DNA from: Amphibalanus amphitrite
Lineage: Eukaryota > Arthropoda > Thecostraca > Balanomorpha > Balanidae
Direction: 5' to 3'
NCBI RefSeq assembly: GCF_019059575.1
Contig: NW_024881868.1
Span: 62,001-126,000 of the forward strand
Length of the DNA: 64,000 nucleotides
How positions within the stretch are numbered: the stretch's first letter is position 1; the number at the start of each line of letters is the position of its first letter. The notes under the pieces are model-generated. The model was not told the origin of the DNA, made no database searches, and saw only the letters and a program-made list of their open reading frames with translations. Positions 37,501 through 45,151 of this stretch are shown here, piece by piece. The position numbers and the translations under genes are program-made.

Positions 37501-39271
37501 GCTGAGAAATACAGAAATGGGCTCTGTCGCGGTTCTGAAAATAGTTTGCCGAAAGTTTCACTGAGCTTCGTTGCAAAACAGAAGCCGAAAGGCCGGTCAC
37601 AAGAGCTGCGGCGGCAGAAGTTGTTGATACAATACAGCCATGTGTCACTCTCGGTGAAGACATTGATCTTCGTCGAAGCTTTTAGGCGGCCGTCAGCGTG
37701 AAGGGCGAGAGAATCAACAGACACAATGTCCCGAGGAATGAAACCGCACCATTAGCTGTATTCTGCCGAGCTCCTTATCCCGCGAGTTGCTGGGGGGGGG
37801 CGTTAAACGCCCCCACTTTTTTCGCCGGGCCATAGTATAAAAACGGCGCGCCGCAGGCGCGCCAAATTTTGGGTACCTGTAGGGAATTGATTGAAGTTTA
37901 TTGTGACAAAGTTTCAAAAAAATCGGTTGGAAAATTTTTGAGATATCGAGGTTTTAGTGACGTCATGATTTCTGAGTTTTCGACCAAAAAGGGCATATGT
38001 TCAAAAAATCATATAAAATCACAGAATAGACATACAGACATACCGTAAACGCTATTAGACTGCCAATACCATGATCAATCAAATGGCTATCTTCGATTAT
38101 TGATTATCGTTCCGTATTTTCCATAATCTTGAACTGAATCTTGGCAATTTTTCGTGACTTCTTCACGACCATGATATATGCATTTCTTAAATTGAACTTT
38201 TTGAGCCAAACACGTACACATATGATAAAATGAATGTCACCATCGTGTTCTACGCCTCAAATTACCTATAAAACATGTGTCACAGGCTGCGAATATCAGT
38301 TTTTATTTTCGGGTATATGTGCCTGCCCGGTTGACCTGACCTTGACCCTGACCTATGCTTGACTGACCCCTACATGGAGCTGACACTCTTGTAGGCCTTA
38401 TATGATGGATTGTGCACCGTTTTGACAGAGTTTATGACGAGAGGTGCCCATTGGGAAGTCCTGAAGTCCATGCTACTGAAAGCCCGCTTTCAGGTGTTTG
38501 ACCTGACCTTGACCCGACCTGTGACCTCAAAATTCAACTTTTAAGTACTCATCTGAAGCGTCTCGTCGCGCTCTTTCGCTTGCCGCCTCGTGCGTTTCGC
38601 TGCGCCTATTGTTTCTCGAGTTATCGGCTGGGGGCGTTTAACGCCCCCCCCCAGCAAACGGTGAGTGGCGAAATACCCCAGCAACTGCCGGGTTATGCTT
38701 TTCAAACAATCGTATCTTTCTCAACAAGACCGGCATTTTTTACTTCAAAAGCCCTAATCGATTGACAGTTATTATCCGTTGCAAACCACTTATGATTTAT
38801 GGATTAATTCATTACACGAAGCAGTGCTTTGACAATAAAAAATAGGGTCAGTTTTTCGGAAATGTCGTTTAATTGAAGATATTATGGGATGAATTTTAAA
38901 ACAATTCTTCTGCATTACCTTGAACTACGATCATCATTGTTATGAATAAATAATAGCCTCATGCTGCATGCTGAAGAAAGTGCCGCACCGAAAAATCAAA
39001 AATAGCATTTGTATTTTTCAGGTTCTTTTAGAAAAAAGGTTATTGCTCATACTTGTCACAATCATGGTCACCTCAAAGGACAGCTCTTCAAATGTAAAAT
39101 GTCAACGAAAAATGTTGGCGCTAGCCGCCAGCAGCTGGGTCACACCCGCTCGCACCTCAGCCCGCTGCGTCCGTTCGTCTACTGACCTAGTCTGTTCTCC
39201 CTGTAGATGAGCTGCGCGCTGCCGGTGGCCACCATCGCCCACAGAACCAGCAGACCCACCGCCGTTCCCAT
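10362..39271 (-). CDS. EVA1C: EVA1C orthologue: SUEL-lectin receptor, seven coding exons, 3' part missing
   Basis: Seven exons (39271-39187, 30866-30664, 25148-25025, 21500-21354, 20009-19866, 18545-18408, 10586-10362) join in one frame to about 355 residues. Order: signal peptide (1-19), SUEL lectin domain 1 (about C43-C135), SUEL lectin domain 2 (about C146-C234), a VPKTIL segment straight after domain 2, then a charged and Ala/Pro-rich linker. Each lectin domain shows eight cysteines and the family's DPCPG/RPCP and YLKVTYTC/FVEVLYKC C-terminal signatures. EVA1C is the known family with two SUEL domains followed by this VPK-I segment, a transmembrane helix and a short cytoplasmic tail. It is a cell-surface, heparin-binding protein, and nematode EVA-1 acts with SAX-3/Robo as a Slit receptor in axon guidance. 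Intron phases are 1,0,1,1,1,1, and the last exon ends in phase 1, so the frame continues. No membrane helix was found; it should lie in a further exon. Identity is inferred from motifs, not a search. Confidence 0.88.
12208..12273. repeat. 33-bp tandem duplication
   Basis: Two adjacent copies of a unit starting CGACAGGCGATGG and ending TCTAGGCTCAGT differ at only a few positions. Confidence 0.7.
14766..15674. mobile_element. PiggyBac-like non-autonomous element A
   Basis: Flanked by TTAA on both sides (14766-14769, 15671-15674) with inverted ends CCCTCGCCGGCACAGG. The left end repeats CGGCACA about 25 bases further in, before a G-run/C-run block; the right end goes straight into the C-run. 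TTAA targets and CCCT...AGGG ends are the piggyBac signature. The interior carries many AGGTCA/TGACCT motifs and no transposase. It lies in intron 6 of EVA1C. Confidence 0.8.
16477..17513. mobile_element. PiggyBac-like non-autonomous element B
   Basis: TTAA at 16477-16480 and 17510-17513, with inverted ends CCCTCGCCGG. The left end has about 25 extra bases before the CGGCCGAGGGGG block that the right end carries immediately. The left interior is clearly similar to element A (GAGCTAG, CGCGGAAAAAA, AAGGTCCTAGGTCA). The right half shares the CCATTGACTTATAATGG and GAGATATACAA blocks with D and F. No coding sequence is supported. In intron 6. Confidence 0.8.
18408..18545 (-). CDS. EVA1C: EVA1C exon 6: post-lectin segment
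   Basis: The acceptor TATATCTGTTTTCAG is strong and the donor is GTGAGT. The exon reads (V)PKTILREKYDQEEMARRRN and continues as a basic, Ser/Pro-rich linker ending SSPSPSGK. The junction with exon 5 gives YTCVPKTIL, matching the cysteine-Val-Pro-Lys-x-Ile-Leu junction known after the second lectin domain of EVA1C. This junction is the strongest single argument for EVA1C over other SUEL lectins. It ends in phase 1. Confidence 0.82.
18880..19015 (+). repeat. Possible retroposon 3' tail
   Basis: A GC-rich stretch ends with GGCCTGGTCAGGCCGAACGG, then CCTAAAACTACAAAACAAAACAAAAA, the shape of a SINE or LINE 3' end with an A-rich tail. No target duplication was found. It lies in intron 5 of EVA1C (18546-19865), where I see nothing else notable. 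Confidence 0.3.
19866..20009 (-). CDS. EVA1C: EVA1C exon 5: C-terminal half of SUEL lectin domain 2
   Basis: After acceptor GTCTTCTCGCAG it reads DCQASFTSEKMINMCQGHSS, then CELNADANFFNRPCPADHNA and YLKVTYTC, before donor GTGGGT. MCQGHSSCELNA, F-RPCP and YLKVTYTC are diagnostic for the SUEL fold. The exon ends with one base of the codon that becomes Val in the VPKTIL segment of exon 6. Domain 2 is split by an intron at a different position and phase from domain 1. Confidence 0.9.
20334..21248. mobile_element. PiggyBac-like non-autonomous element C
   Basis: TTAA at 20334-20337 and 21245-21248, with inverted ends CCCTCGCCCGCACATG. Here the right end is the long one: CGCACAT is repeated about 30 bases in, before the C-run. 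The interior has AGGTCA motifs such as GGGTCAAGGTCAGGGTCAAG. It fills most of the 1.3-kb intron between EVA1C exons 4 and 5, ending about 100 bases from the exon 4 donor. Confidence 0.8.
21354..21500 (-). CDS. EVA1C: EVA1C exon 4: N-terminal half of SUEL lectin domain 2
   Basis: After acceptor CTGTCTGCACAG the exon reads VFRNLVVCQGQRHQINCNDA and KIAIYSASFGVTKHGSVECP, then QAPGVTVT, before donor GTGGGT. VCQGQ-H-I-C, KIAIYSASFG and ECPQAPGVT match the start of the second SUEL domain of EVA1C. The borrowed base from exon 3 makes the first codon Asn. It ends in phase 1, and the split codon becomes Asp at the start of exon 5. Confidence 0.9.
21615..22804. mobile_element. PiggyBac-like non-autonomous element D
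   Basis: TTAA at 21615-21618 and 22801-22804, with ends CCCGCGCCCCAATGG (left) and CCTTCGCCCCAGTGG (right, read inward). The left end repeats the CGCCC-AGTGG motif after about 25 bases. Inner inverted blocks CATATGTTACCACCC and GGGTGGTAACATATG follow the G-run and precede the C-run. The body holds AGGTCA arrays and the GAGATATACAA block. It begins about 115 bases upstream of the exon 4 acceptor, in intron 3. Confidence 0.78.
23893..24819 (+). mobile_element. PiggyBac-like non-autonomous element E
   Basis: TTAA at 23893-23896 and 24816-24819. The left end CCCGGCAGTTGCTGGGG is long, with TTTGCTGGGG repeated inside; the right end is CCCGCGAGTTGCTGGGG. Both ends then carry a GGGCGTT/AACGCCC hairpin. 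It is closely similar to element H in the opposite orientation. It lies in intron 3 of EVA1C, about 200 bases from exon 3. Confidence 0.8.
25025..25148 (-). CDS. EVA1C: EVA1C exon 3: C-terminal half of SUEL lectin domain 1
   Basis: Reads VVIDECGGKQECRLHTSPKA, then FGIDPCPGVRKFVEVLYKCR, a clear second half of a SUEL lectin domain (ECGGKQEC, DPCPG, YKC). Joined to exon 2 it gives ALKVVIDECGG without a gap, as in the family. The acceptor is CGACCAG with a poor pyrimidine tract; the donor is GTGAGT. It ends in phase 1. The intron side of the acceptor is a GTGTGTCAGG microsatellite with a transposon inserted in it. Confidence 0.87.
25158..25214. repeat. GTGTGTCAGG-type short tandem repeat, left part
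   Basis: Irregular copies of GTGTGTCAG with short spacers. They continue at 26396-26490 on the other side of the inserted repeats. The array lies directly upstream of the exon 3 acceptor. Confidence 0.6.
25215..26391. mobile_element. GGCGGCGG-end repeat, possibly hAT-like, interrupted by element F
   Basis: The left end CATAGGCGGCGGAACG is followed by GGGGGCACCGGGGCACC. The segment 25215-25265 matches the reverse complement of the right end of the repeat at 27160-28337. A degenerate right end, TTTCGCCGCCACTG, lies at about 26378-26391, just beyond element F. The flanks TCAGATAG and TCAGAAAA could be a decayed 8-bp duplication. Both sides are a GTGTGTCAGG microsatellite, which supports insertion into one array. 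Confidence 0.4.
25367..26369. mobile_element. PiggyBac-like non-autonomous element F, decayed target site
   Basis: The left end CCCGCGCACCGACGG (from 25371) and right end CCCTCGCACCGACGG (read inward) are inverted repeats, with CGCACCGACGG repeated inside the left end. The flanks are TGAC and TTGA rather than perfect TTAA, so the site has mutated. The interior has seven AGGTCA/TGACCT sites between 25680 and 25745. It appears to sit inside another repeat that starts at 25215. In intron 2. Confidence 0.7.
26396..26625. repeat. TGTGTCAGG and TGTTCTGTATG short tandem repeats
   Basis: Copies of TGTGTCAGG or TGTGTCTGA run to about 26490. A 10-bp unit TTCTGTATGT is repeated three to four times at 26588-26620. 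Confidence 0.6.
27160..28337. mobile_element. Inverted-repeat element with internal minisatellite
   Basis: The ends CATAGGCGGCGGAACG (27160) and its reverse complement (to 28337) are inverted repeats, followed on the right by the GGGGCACCGTGCCCC-type block seen also at 25231. The body is a tandem array. No convincing target duplication was found (CACACAAT versus AAATTGAT), so the class is open; CA...TG ends would allow hAT. In intron 2 of EVA1C; the short frames through it are products of the array. Confidence 0.6.
27530..28075. repeat. 20-bp minisatellite
   Basis: About 25 degenerate copies of a 20-bp unit, GCACCACAGGCCTGTCAGGG. Because 20 is not a multiple of 3, the open frames through it show a 20-residue periodicity, which marks them as array artefacts. 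Confidence 0.85.
29113..30309. mobile_element. PiggyBac-like non-autonomous element G
   Basis: TTAA at 29113-29116 and 30306-30309. The left end CCCGGCCAGGCCCGGGG is long, with AGCCCGGGG repeated after about 25 bases; the right end is CCCTCGCGGGCCCGGG (read inward). Both ends carry a CGTTTTTCG or CGAAAAACG spacer beside the C- or G-run. The interior is dense in AAGGTCAAGGTCA. It lies in intron 2, about 350 bases from exon 2. Confidence 0.78.
30664..30866 (-). CDS. EVA1C: EVA1C exon 2: N-terminal half of SUEL lectin domain 1
   Basis: The acceptor is TTCTCATTCTAG. The exon reads LLSGTLRTFQVASCDGDQ and then LRLSCPINTVVVIKLVHYGR, ending CMDRSALK before donor GTCAGT. CDGDQLRLSC followed by I-I/V-I and YGR is the start of a galactose-binding (SUEL) lectin domain, and LLSGTL before it resembles the LSGYL segment of vertebrate EVA1C. 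NNSD contains a possible N-glycosylation site. It starts in phase 1 and ends in phase 0. A second AG 10 bases inside (TTGTCAG) would also keep frame, so the exact acceptor is slightly uncertain. Confidence 0.88.
30867..37774 (-). other. EVA1C intron 1, main part
   Basis: No exon was recognised. CpG-rich patches lie at 31090-31350 and 34440-35040, and a short irregular repeat (GTATGAGTGGACAGT) at 36945-37010. Open frames over the GC-rich patches have no recognisable domain and overlap on both strands, as expected by chance in CpG-rich DNA. An undetected unrelated exon in those patches cannot be excluded. Confidence 0.4.
37775..38696 (-). mobile_element. PiggyBac-like non-autonomous element H, reverse copy of E
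   Basis: Nearly the reverse complement of element E over its whole length, with the GTTGCTGGGG ends, the GGGCGTT/AACGCCC hairpins and the same low-complexity and palindromic internal segments. The flanks are TTAT at both sides (37775-37778, 38693-38696) instead of TTAA. It lies in intron 1 of EVA1C, about 500 bases from exon 1. Confidence 0.78.
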
Positions 39272-39560
39272 CACACCCGCACACCGCGGACTCCTGGGTG
39301 ACCGGAGAGGTCACCAAGGGTCACCTGCACACCCGTGACACACACAGGGTCACCTGTCTGCGCTGACCGCCGCGGCAGCCTCCACACCACCCGACACAGC
39401 CCCTGTCCACTGCCGCCTCGCTGGAGCGTGTGGCTCGCTCCCACCCACTTCTTACAACTGCTGCGACCGCCACGGCCCTCGTGTAACTACCAGTCAGGCC
39501 TTGGCGGCGCTGCACCTGCCACCTGCCGTCGTACGGCCGAACTAGGGACGGCCTTGTGAA
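39110..39560 (-). promoter_or_regulatory. CpG-rich 5' region of EVA1C
   Basis: This GC- and CpG-rich stretch surrounds exon 1 and its upstream side. No TATA box or initiator could be assigned with confidence. It probably contains the 5' leader and core promoter. An upstream ATG at 39317 is in another frame and would make a short overlapping upstream reading frame if transcribed. Confidence 0.4.
39187..39271 (-). CDS. EVA1C: EVA1C exon 1: start codon and signal peptide
   Basis: The ATG at 39271 has G at -3 and G at +4, a strong Kozak context. It begins MGTAVGLLVLWAMVATGSA, a typical signal peptide with a hydrophobic core and an Ala-x-Ala-like end (GSA before Q20). The exon continues QLIYRENRL and ends with one base of a split codon before donor GTCAGT (39186-39181). 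That phase 1 end joins exactly to exon 2. The surrounding 39110-39560 is CpG-rich, as expected for a 5' end. The untranslated leader and the transcription start are not resolved. Confidence 0.8.
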
Positions 39561-40261
39561 CAGCGCCCAGTCAGGCTGGGCCCTGTCGACTAAAATACCT
39601 CGGCCAGCGCACGACGTGTTTGGTGGGTCAGAGCCGCTTCATTCAGGTCGGGGGAGGAAGGGTGCAAAACACGCACACAAATCACGCCGTGTCATTCAAG
39701 ACACCATCCAATGCGTCGTTCATGGTCCATTGCAAGATGTGAGGACTGAGGTGTCCAGGGTTTTGCACACAGCACGGCATGAGATAATGCATACAGGTGT
39801 GAAGCAAGGCGACGGATCAGGATCGCATCGCCCGACTGCAGCTGGGCTCGTAAAAAGGGCACTGTGAAGCTCACCTGCCAGTAAGACGGTGTTAACGAAG
39901 CCAGCCGCTAACCATATAGGGCGTAGTGGCCTGTCTGAGCTAACTGTGGGCATGGCTAAAGTGGACGCGGTGCCATTCTCACGGCAGTGTCCGCTCAAAC
40001 ACACAATCTTGGGGAATGACCGCAGTACGGCTCGCCAAATACTACTTCAGTGAAATGACATCCTGAAAACAGCGATTCACCGACAATATAGGAGGATAAC
40101 AGACACGTATCCAAATGAAATGCTTCAAAATTAATTTTACTTATTGCACATGCATTCCAGTGGCACTGCAAGCTGTATGCATTACAAAAAGAGAAACAGA
40201 ACTCTGCTTAAAACGGGAATGCTCATTTCATGACCGCATGAGCAGATGGTTTGCTTTGCAC

Positions 40262-40320
40262 GAATCAATTTTCATACAGCTACCTATATGCACACATTAA
40301 TTGTATGAAAATTGATTCAT
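40262..40320. repeat. Short inverted repeat
   Basis: GAATCAATTTTCATACA and its reverse complement are separated by about 24 bases, forming a possible stem-loop. Function unknown. Confidence 0.6.
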
Positions 40321-40664
40321 AGAACTCAAATGGGTATGATAGGTGCATAACTACGTAAATCAGCCGCATCAAAGTTCATCAGTCACATCATATGACGGAG
40401 TCTGTATGCCGACGAGTGGCACGTGCCTTCACCCTCCCCGCCTCCCTTCTGACCGCCTGGAGTAGTCAGTAGTCACCACCTGGCTAATCGACCGTGAGAT
40501 GGGCAGTTGGAGAGGGAGAGGGAGACAGAGGGGGGAGGGGAGGACGGAGGCAGAGGCGCGCCGAAGAAACACGAGCGGCGACTGGTAAGGGGACACCGCC
40601 CGGCGGTCACAGCTAATCCGCCCCATCGGTCTGCGGGCAGAGCAGAACGGGAGCCAGGTGAGGG

Positions 40665-40792
<128 letters not shown>

Positions 40793-41289
40793 GCGAGGGA
40801 GCGTGGTGGGAGGAGTGGATGGGCTTCCCGATTCCTGGCAGAATGAAAAAGAAATTAACTCAGACTTATGCATCGCAAGCGGCCACTCGAGTAAATTGGA
40901 TTCAGGAACGCGTAATGCAGTGTTTCCCCGGTCAGAAGTTACTGTGCTCACTTGGCAAATTGACGGAAGGCAGGGCAACGAATAAATAGGTACCTACTTA
41001 TCATATTTCTTTTTTTAAATAAATGACCGACGTTGTTTTCCTTTCCTGCATCATATTAGCATAATCGTTTGTAAAGCTACAGACTGGTGCTTTGAATGCT
41101 ACATACCTACTTGCTTCTTGAGAATTGTTCTTGATCATTTTGCTTTGTATATCAACATCATACCTAATTGACACCAAACAAGCGCAATTTAGTTTTAACG
41201 CATTTTGCCTGCGATCCCGTGCAAGTGTGATGCTATTAGAGGTATATAATTCATAAATTTCTTCATCTCGTGTCGATTAGCTCATATTC

Positions 41290-41947
41290 ACGGGTGGAGA
41301 ATGTTTGAAAAAGTTACCCCGGCCGGCGACCGAAATTCAGAAAGACGATGATGCTCAAATATTTGTCAATGGTTATCAACAAACCCCTAGGATGTCTGCC
41401 GTTTGTACGTTTTTAGGGAAAACTGCTGCACGCAGGTGCGGAAGATTTCGTAATTGTAACAACAATTTTGCAACACGCCTTAAAATTTCGGACGCATGTC
41501 ATTGTCACCTAGTGCTAGGTCAGGTCATCAGGTCAAATTTGCTGGATGATCGTGCTAATGCCCTTTGCAAAGCTTATTCCGTGGAAGTTGCAAACTTCCC
41601 ACACAAAACAAAATGTCAAATTTGACCGTTTTGACCCTCTTATTGATTTGAGCTCGCACCTGAAATATGATTTACCTACCTACTTCTGTTTGATGAAACA
41701 TGTCGGGCTCTGCGATGAAAAAACTTAAAAACATAGAAGCTCCAAAATGAAAATAATAAAGTAAATTTTCAATAACTTTTCAAGGGAGATAAGAATAATG
41801 AGAGACGCTTTTATAGATGGCAGTTTTTTCGTATGGAGACAGCTTTTAGGATTTACAAAAGTGGAAAAAGTTACCCCGGCCGCGCCGGGGTCGGCTGAAA
41901 GTTACCCCGGCCACGGCCGGGGTGGCCGGGGCAGGTTCTCCACCCAT
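41290..41947. mobile_element. MULE-like non-autonomous element
   Basis: Inverted ends ACGGGTGGAGAA (41290) and the complement of ATGGGTGGAGAA (to 41947), flanked by the 10-base direct repeats GCTCATATTC (41280-41289) and GCTCATATTT (41948-41957). A 9-10-bp duplication is typical of Mutator-like elements. Subterminal AAGTTACCCCGGCC blocks occur once on the left and twice on the right. Three AGGTCA motifs lie at 41518-41536. No transposase. Confidence 0.65.
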
Positions 41948-43368
41948 GCTCATATTTTACATATAGGTACCGCATACTATCTTGAGGCTGCCTGCCAGAC
42001 TTTGTTATATCTTCATTTCATCCTGCATGACTGCATCTGTTTTCCATTCTTCCCCTCTCATCCACTATTCAGCACTACACTGACCGTGGAGCCCAGTGGG
42101 CCCATGTGCCACGGGACGGCTGCACTGCCCCCTCCCCTCCCCACCCCACTCCATGGAGCCTCGGTCACGGTCAGCTCTCCCCCCCCCCCCGTCCCCACCG
42201 GTCCAGGCGTCGCCAGCTGACTGTGGCCATGACCCGGTGAAGATACAACACTACAGCGCCGCGCAGTCTCCAGGTCCGCCGGGTATACCTACCGCTGAAT
42301 AATGGGCACGGTTTGCACAACTCGGCCCATTCACACAGCACTGATGGGCGGAGCAGGTTCAGTGATAAACCAGTCCGATTGTGCACTAACACATTGAGAC
42401 TGAGGTTGGGATGGGTATCCGACATTCGATGAAGCGATAGTAAGAAATCGACATTCTTGCACGCTTGTTCTGTGCTTACGCAGTGATTAAAAAAAAAGTA
42501 ATACGATGCAGGCATCTAGGCAAAGGAAGTTTTATTCACCATAAAATCAAACTGTGACGAATGCTTTTGCAAATGCATAAATAACGACCAACTGAGTAGT
42601 TTCTTTTAATCATTTTGATATGTTCAGGCACAGGTATGTACCTACATGCTTTATTACAAGCTGATGAATGTAAATTGCAATGCTTCCATACCATTTTGCA
42701 CAACGTGAATGAATGAAAACAGTGGACTGTGGATGGTGAATGGAATAAAGCAAGAAATATTTCTGTTTACCAATTAAGGGGGAAACATATGGCTAAAATA
42801 GGGAGTTCTCAGAGCGTAAATATTTTCAAATAAAAAAAAACGAATCCTTCTTCATGCAAGCACGCACACTGGTCACACATGAGTGAGAGTTTCTCGGCGC
42901 CGACGACAGGCCGTTTCCTCTCCAGTGAGCGCGCTTTGTTGCGCCGTTGCAGTGAGTTGCAGCCGCGATGATTTGATTCCAGTCGGACGGCTGATTATGC
43001 TCGGGGCAATCAGCGAGACGGGACACAACTGTCAACACAGAGCGCGTGCTTATACATCAGCCACGCGCGCCGCCGGCAGGTGACTGTTTGTCTCAGACTC
43101 CTTAGGGACGGAGACGGTCTCCCGAGACGCCTCCGGTAGGTCGGGTGGTGCATTGAGATGCACGCAACACGCGGAGAGAACTGAACAGGCACTGCGAGAT
43201 GCGCTGGATGTGAAGGGACTCGCAGGTTCGTGATTCGCATAGTATCTCATAGAGATCGTTATTTTCAATTCAAACAGCGATGGGACCGAGTCGTGTCGAG
43301 ATATGTAGTAGGAAAGGAAGACAGAATGACATACATCTAATGGGCCAACTGAAATAAAGGCTGAGATA

Positions 43369-44299
43369 GGGGAGACCCGGGAGGTATGGGCCGGTTTTGT
43401 GAAAAGGCAATTTTCTTCCAGTGGGCAGTGGCTAGACCCGTTTTTTCACTCTGTGCACGTGAAATTGCCTTTCGCCTGCAAAGTGTGCCTGATATTAGGC
43501 ATCTGGGATCAACTATTTTGTCTCGAGATAACTTTCAATAAATCATGTGCTTTTTCGATCCATCAAAATACACCGGGAGGTATGGGCCATGGCCCGGGAG
43601 GTATGGGCCGGTGCCATGTTTCATATTCTTTTCTCGACAATGAGAACAATACTCGTAGCTGGTATCTACCTTGATCTCTCTTAGAGCCCAGGATCCGCAT
43701 AAGCGGCCAACAGCTTACTTCATGGAGGTCACTTTGGGCACATATGTATTTTGGTAAACTCAATCATGCACCATGAAATAAAATGAGTAGGTAATATTTT
43801 TCTGTTCGAATGAAATTTGAAGTTAAATTTTCAACCATACGCGACAAAAATAAAACTTATTGAAGATGGCACTCAATGAAAGCATCTTTTTATTGATTTA
43901 GGATCAACGGGGCTGGGTGGCCCGAACCTCCCGGTTAGGACGCCAGAATTTGCGTAGCATCTCAGCTCATAATCTTGCAAGAAAGCTTCAAATTGTCCAT
44001 CCAGTCTTGATTTGCATGCTTTAAACTTTATGTTAGCATTAGTCTGACATCATAAAACGAGCCTGGTTCAACTTTATCACGAATTATCTGTATGTAGAGT
44101 ATTTTACTCGAAGAGGGCAAAAGCGCTTTATCACCGCTTATTGCCAAAGAAGATTGAGGAAGAATGTGAAAATCACATGGGTTGTATAACGGAATGGCTG
44201 CTACCAGTTTACACGGTCAAACGTGTAAAAATACGCAACACTTCTTCAAAACTGCGATGGCCCATACCTCCAGGGGGCCCATACCTCCCGGGTCTCCCC
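43369..44299. mobile_element. TA-flanked inverted-repeat element
   Basis: The ends are GGGGAGACCCGGGAGGTATG and its reverse complement (right end to 44299), with TA at 43367-43368 and 44300-44301. The motif GGGAGGTATGGGCC recurs near both ends and twice at about 43574-43612. A TA target suggests Tc1/mariner or a related group, but no transposase is present. Confidence 0.65.
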
Positions 44300-45151
44300 T
44301 ATATCCTGAACTATGTTGAAATATGTTGGAGCGCTACAAAAAAGTAATACACAGAAAGCTTGACGCGACAGACAAGATGCATAGTGCACGCTCAGCGGAT
44401 AACAGAATCGCAGCAATGATGAATGAGCTGCGGAGTGGACCAAAACCCACATTGCCGAGTGGTGTTTTGAAGCCTGTCCAACATTATCCCGCAAAAGTCG
44501 TGAAGGACTGAGGCCACTGTTGCTGCCTCTGAGGTTGTTTGTTCGCCAGTCTCTGTTATAGATGGCGGAGAAGGGCGTTGAGCGGGAGCACAGACCCGCA
44601 GTGTCCGGCCGCTGATGGCCGCAGGTCACGCTAGTGGGCATACTCCTGTCAACTCGCCCCTCTACCATTTGTTTGGAGGTGTGAGGAAGGAGTAAAGAGA
44701 TGCCGTCCACGCCGACCAGGCTACCTTCCGCTGTATCCTGGTCTCCAACAAGGAAACACTGCAGAATGACAGACCCCTTCAGCTGTGCTGAGAAGTAACT
44801 GGCACTAACGGTGACCTGCGTTTTCTCTGCGAGTGTCGGTCAGACAAAGATTGAGCCGAGAGCCGCTGCACAATCTCTGTATCTCGCGCAACAGTCCCAG
44901 TGAGCTCAGAGCAGAGATGAACGGCGTTGTTAGAGTCAAGTCAGAACTGAGTCGACGCCCAGCTACCCTTGGCGGCTGCATGAGAGCGCACCTGGCACGG
45001 AAGTGCGCGTGCATGTCATGTCTGGTGCAGAGCTCGAGCAGGGTTATCCTGCAGCGACAGTGGAGTGCTGAGCCCACTGAACCGGCCTCGTAGGACAATG
45101 ACACGGTGCTGAGCTCACTGCACTGGACCAACCTGAGAGTGACTCGGTACT

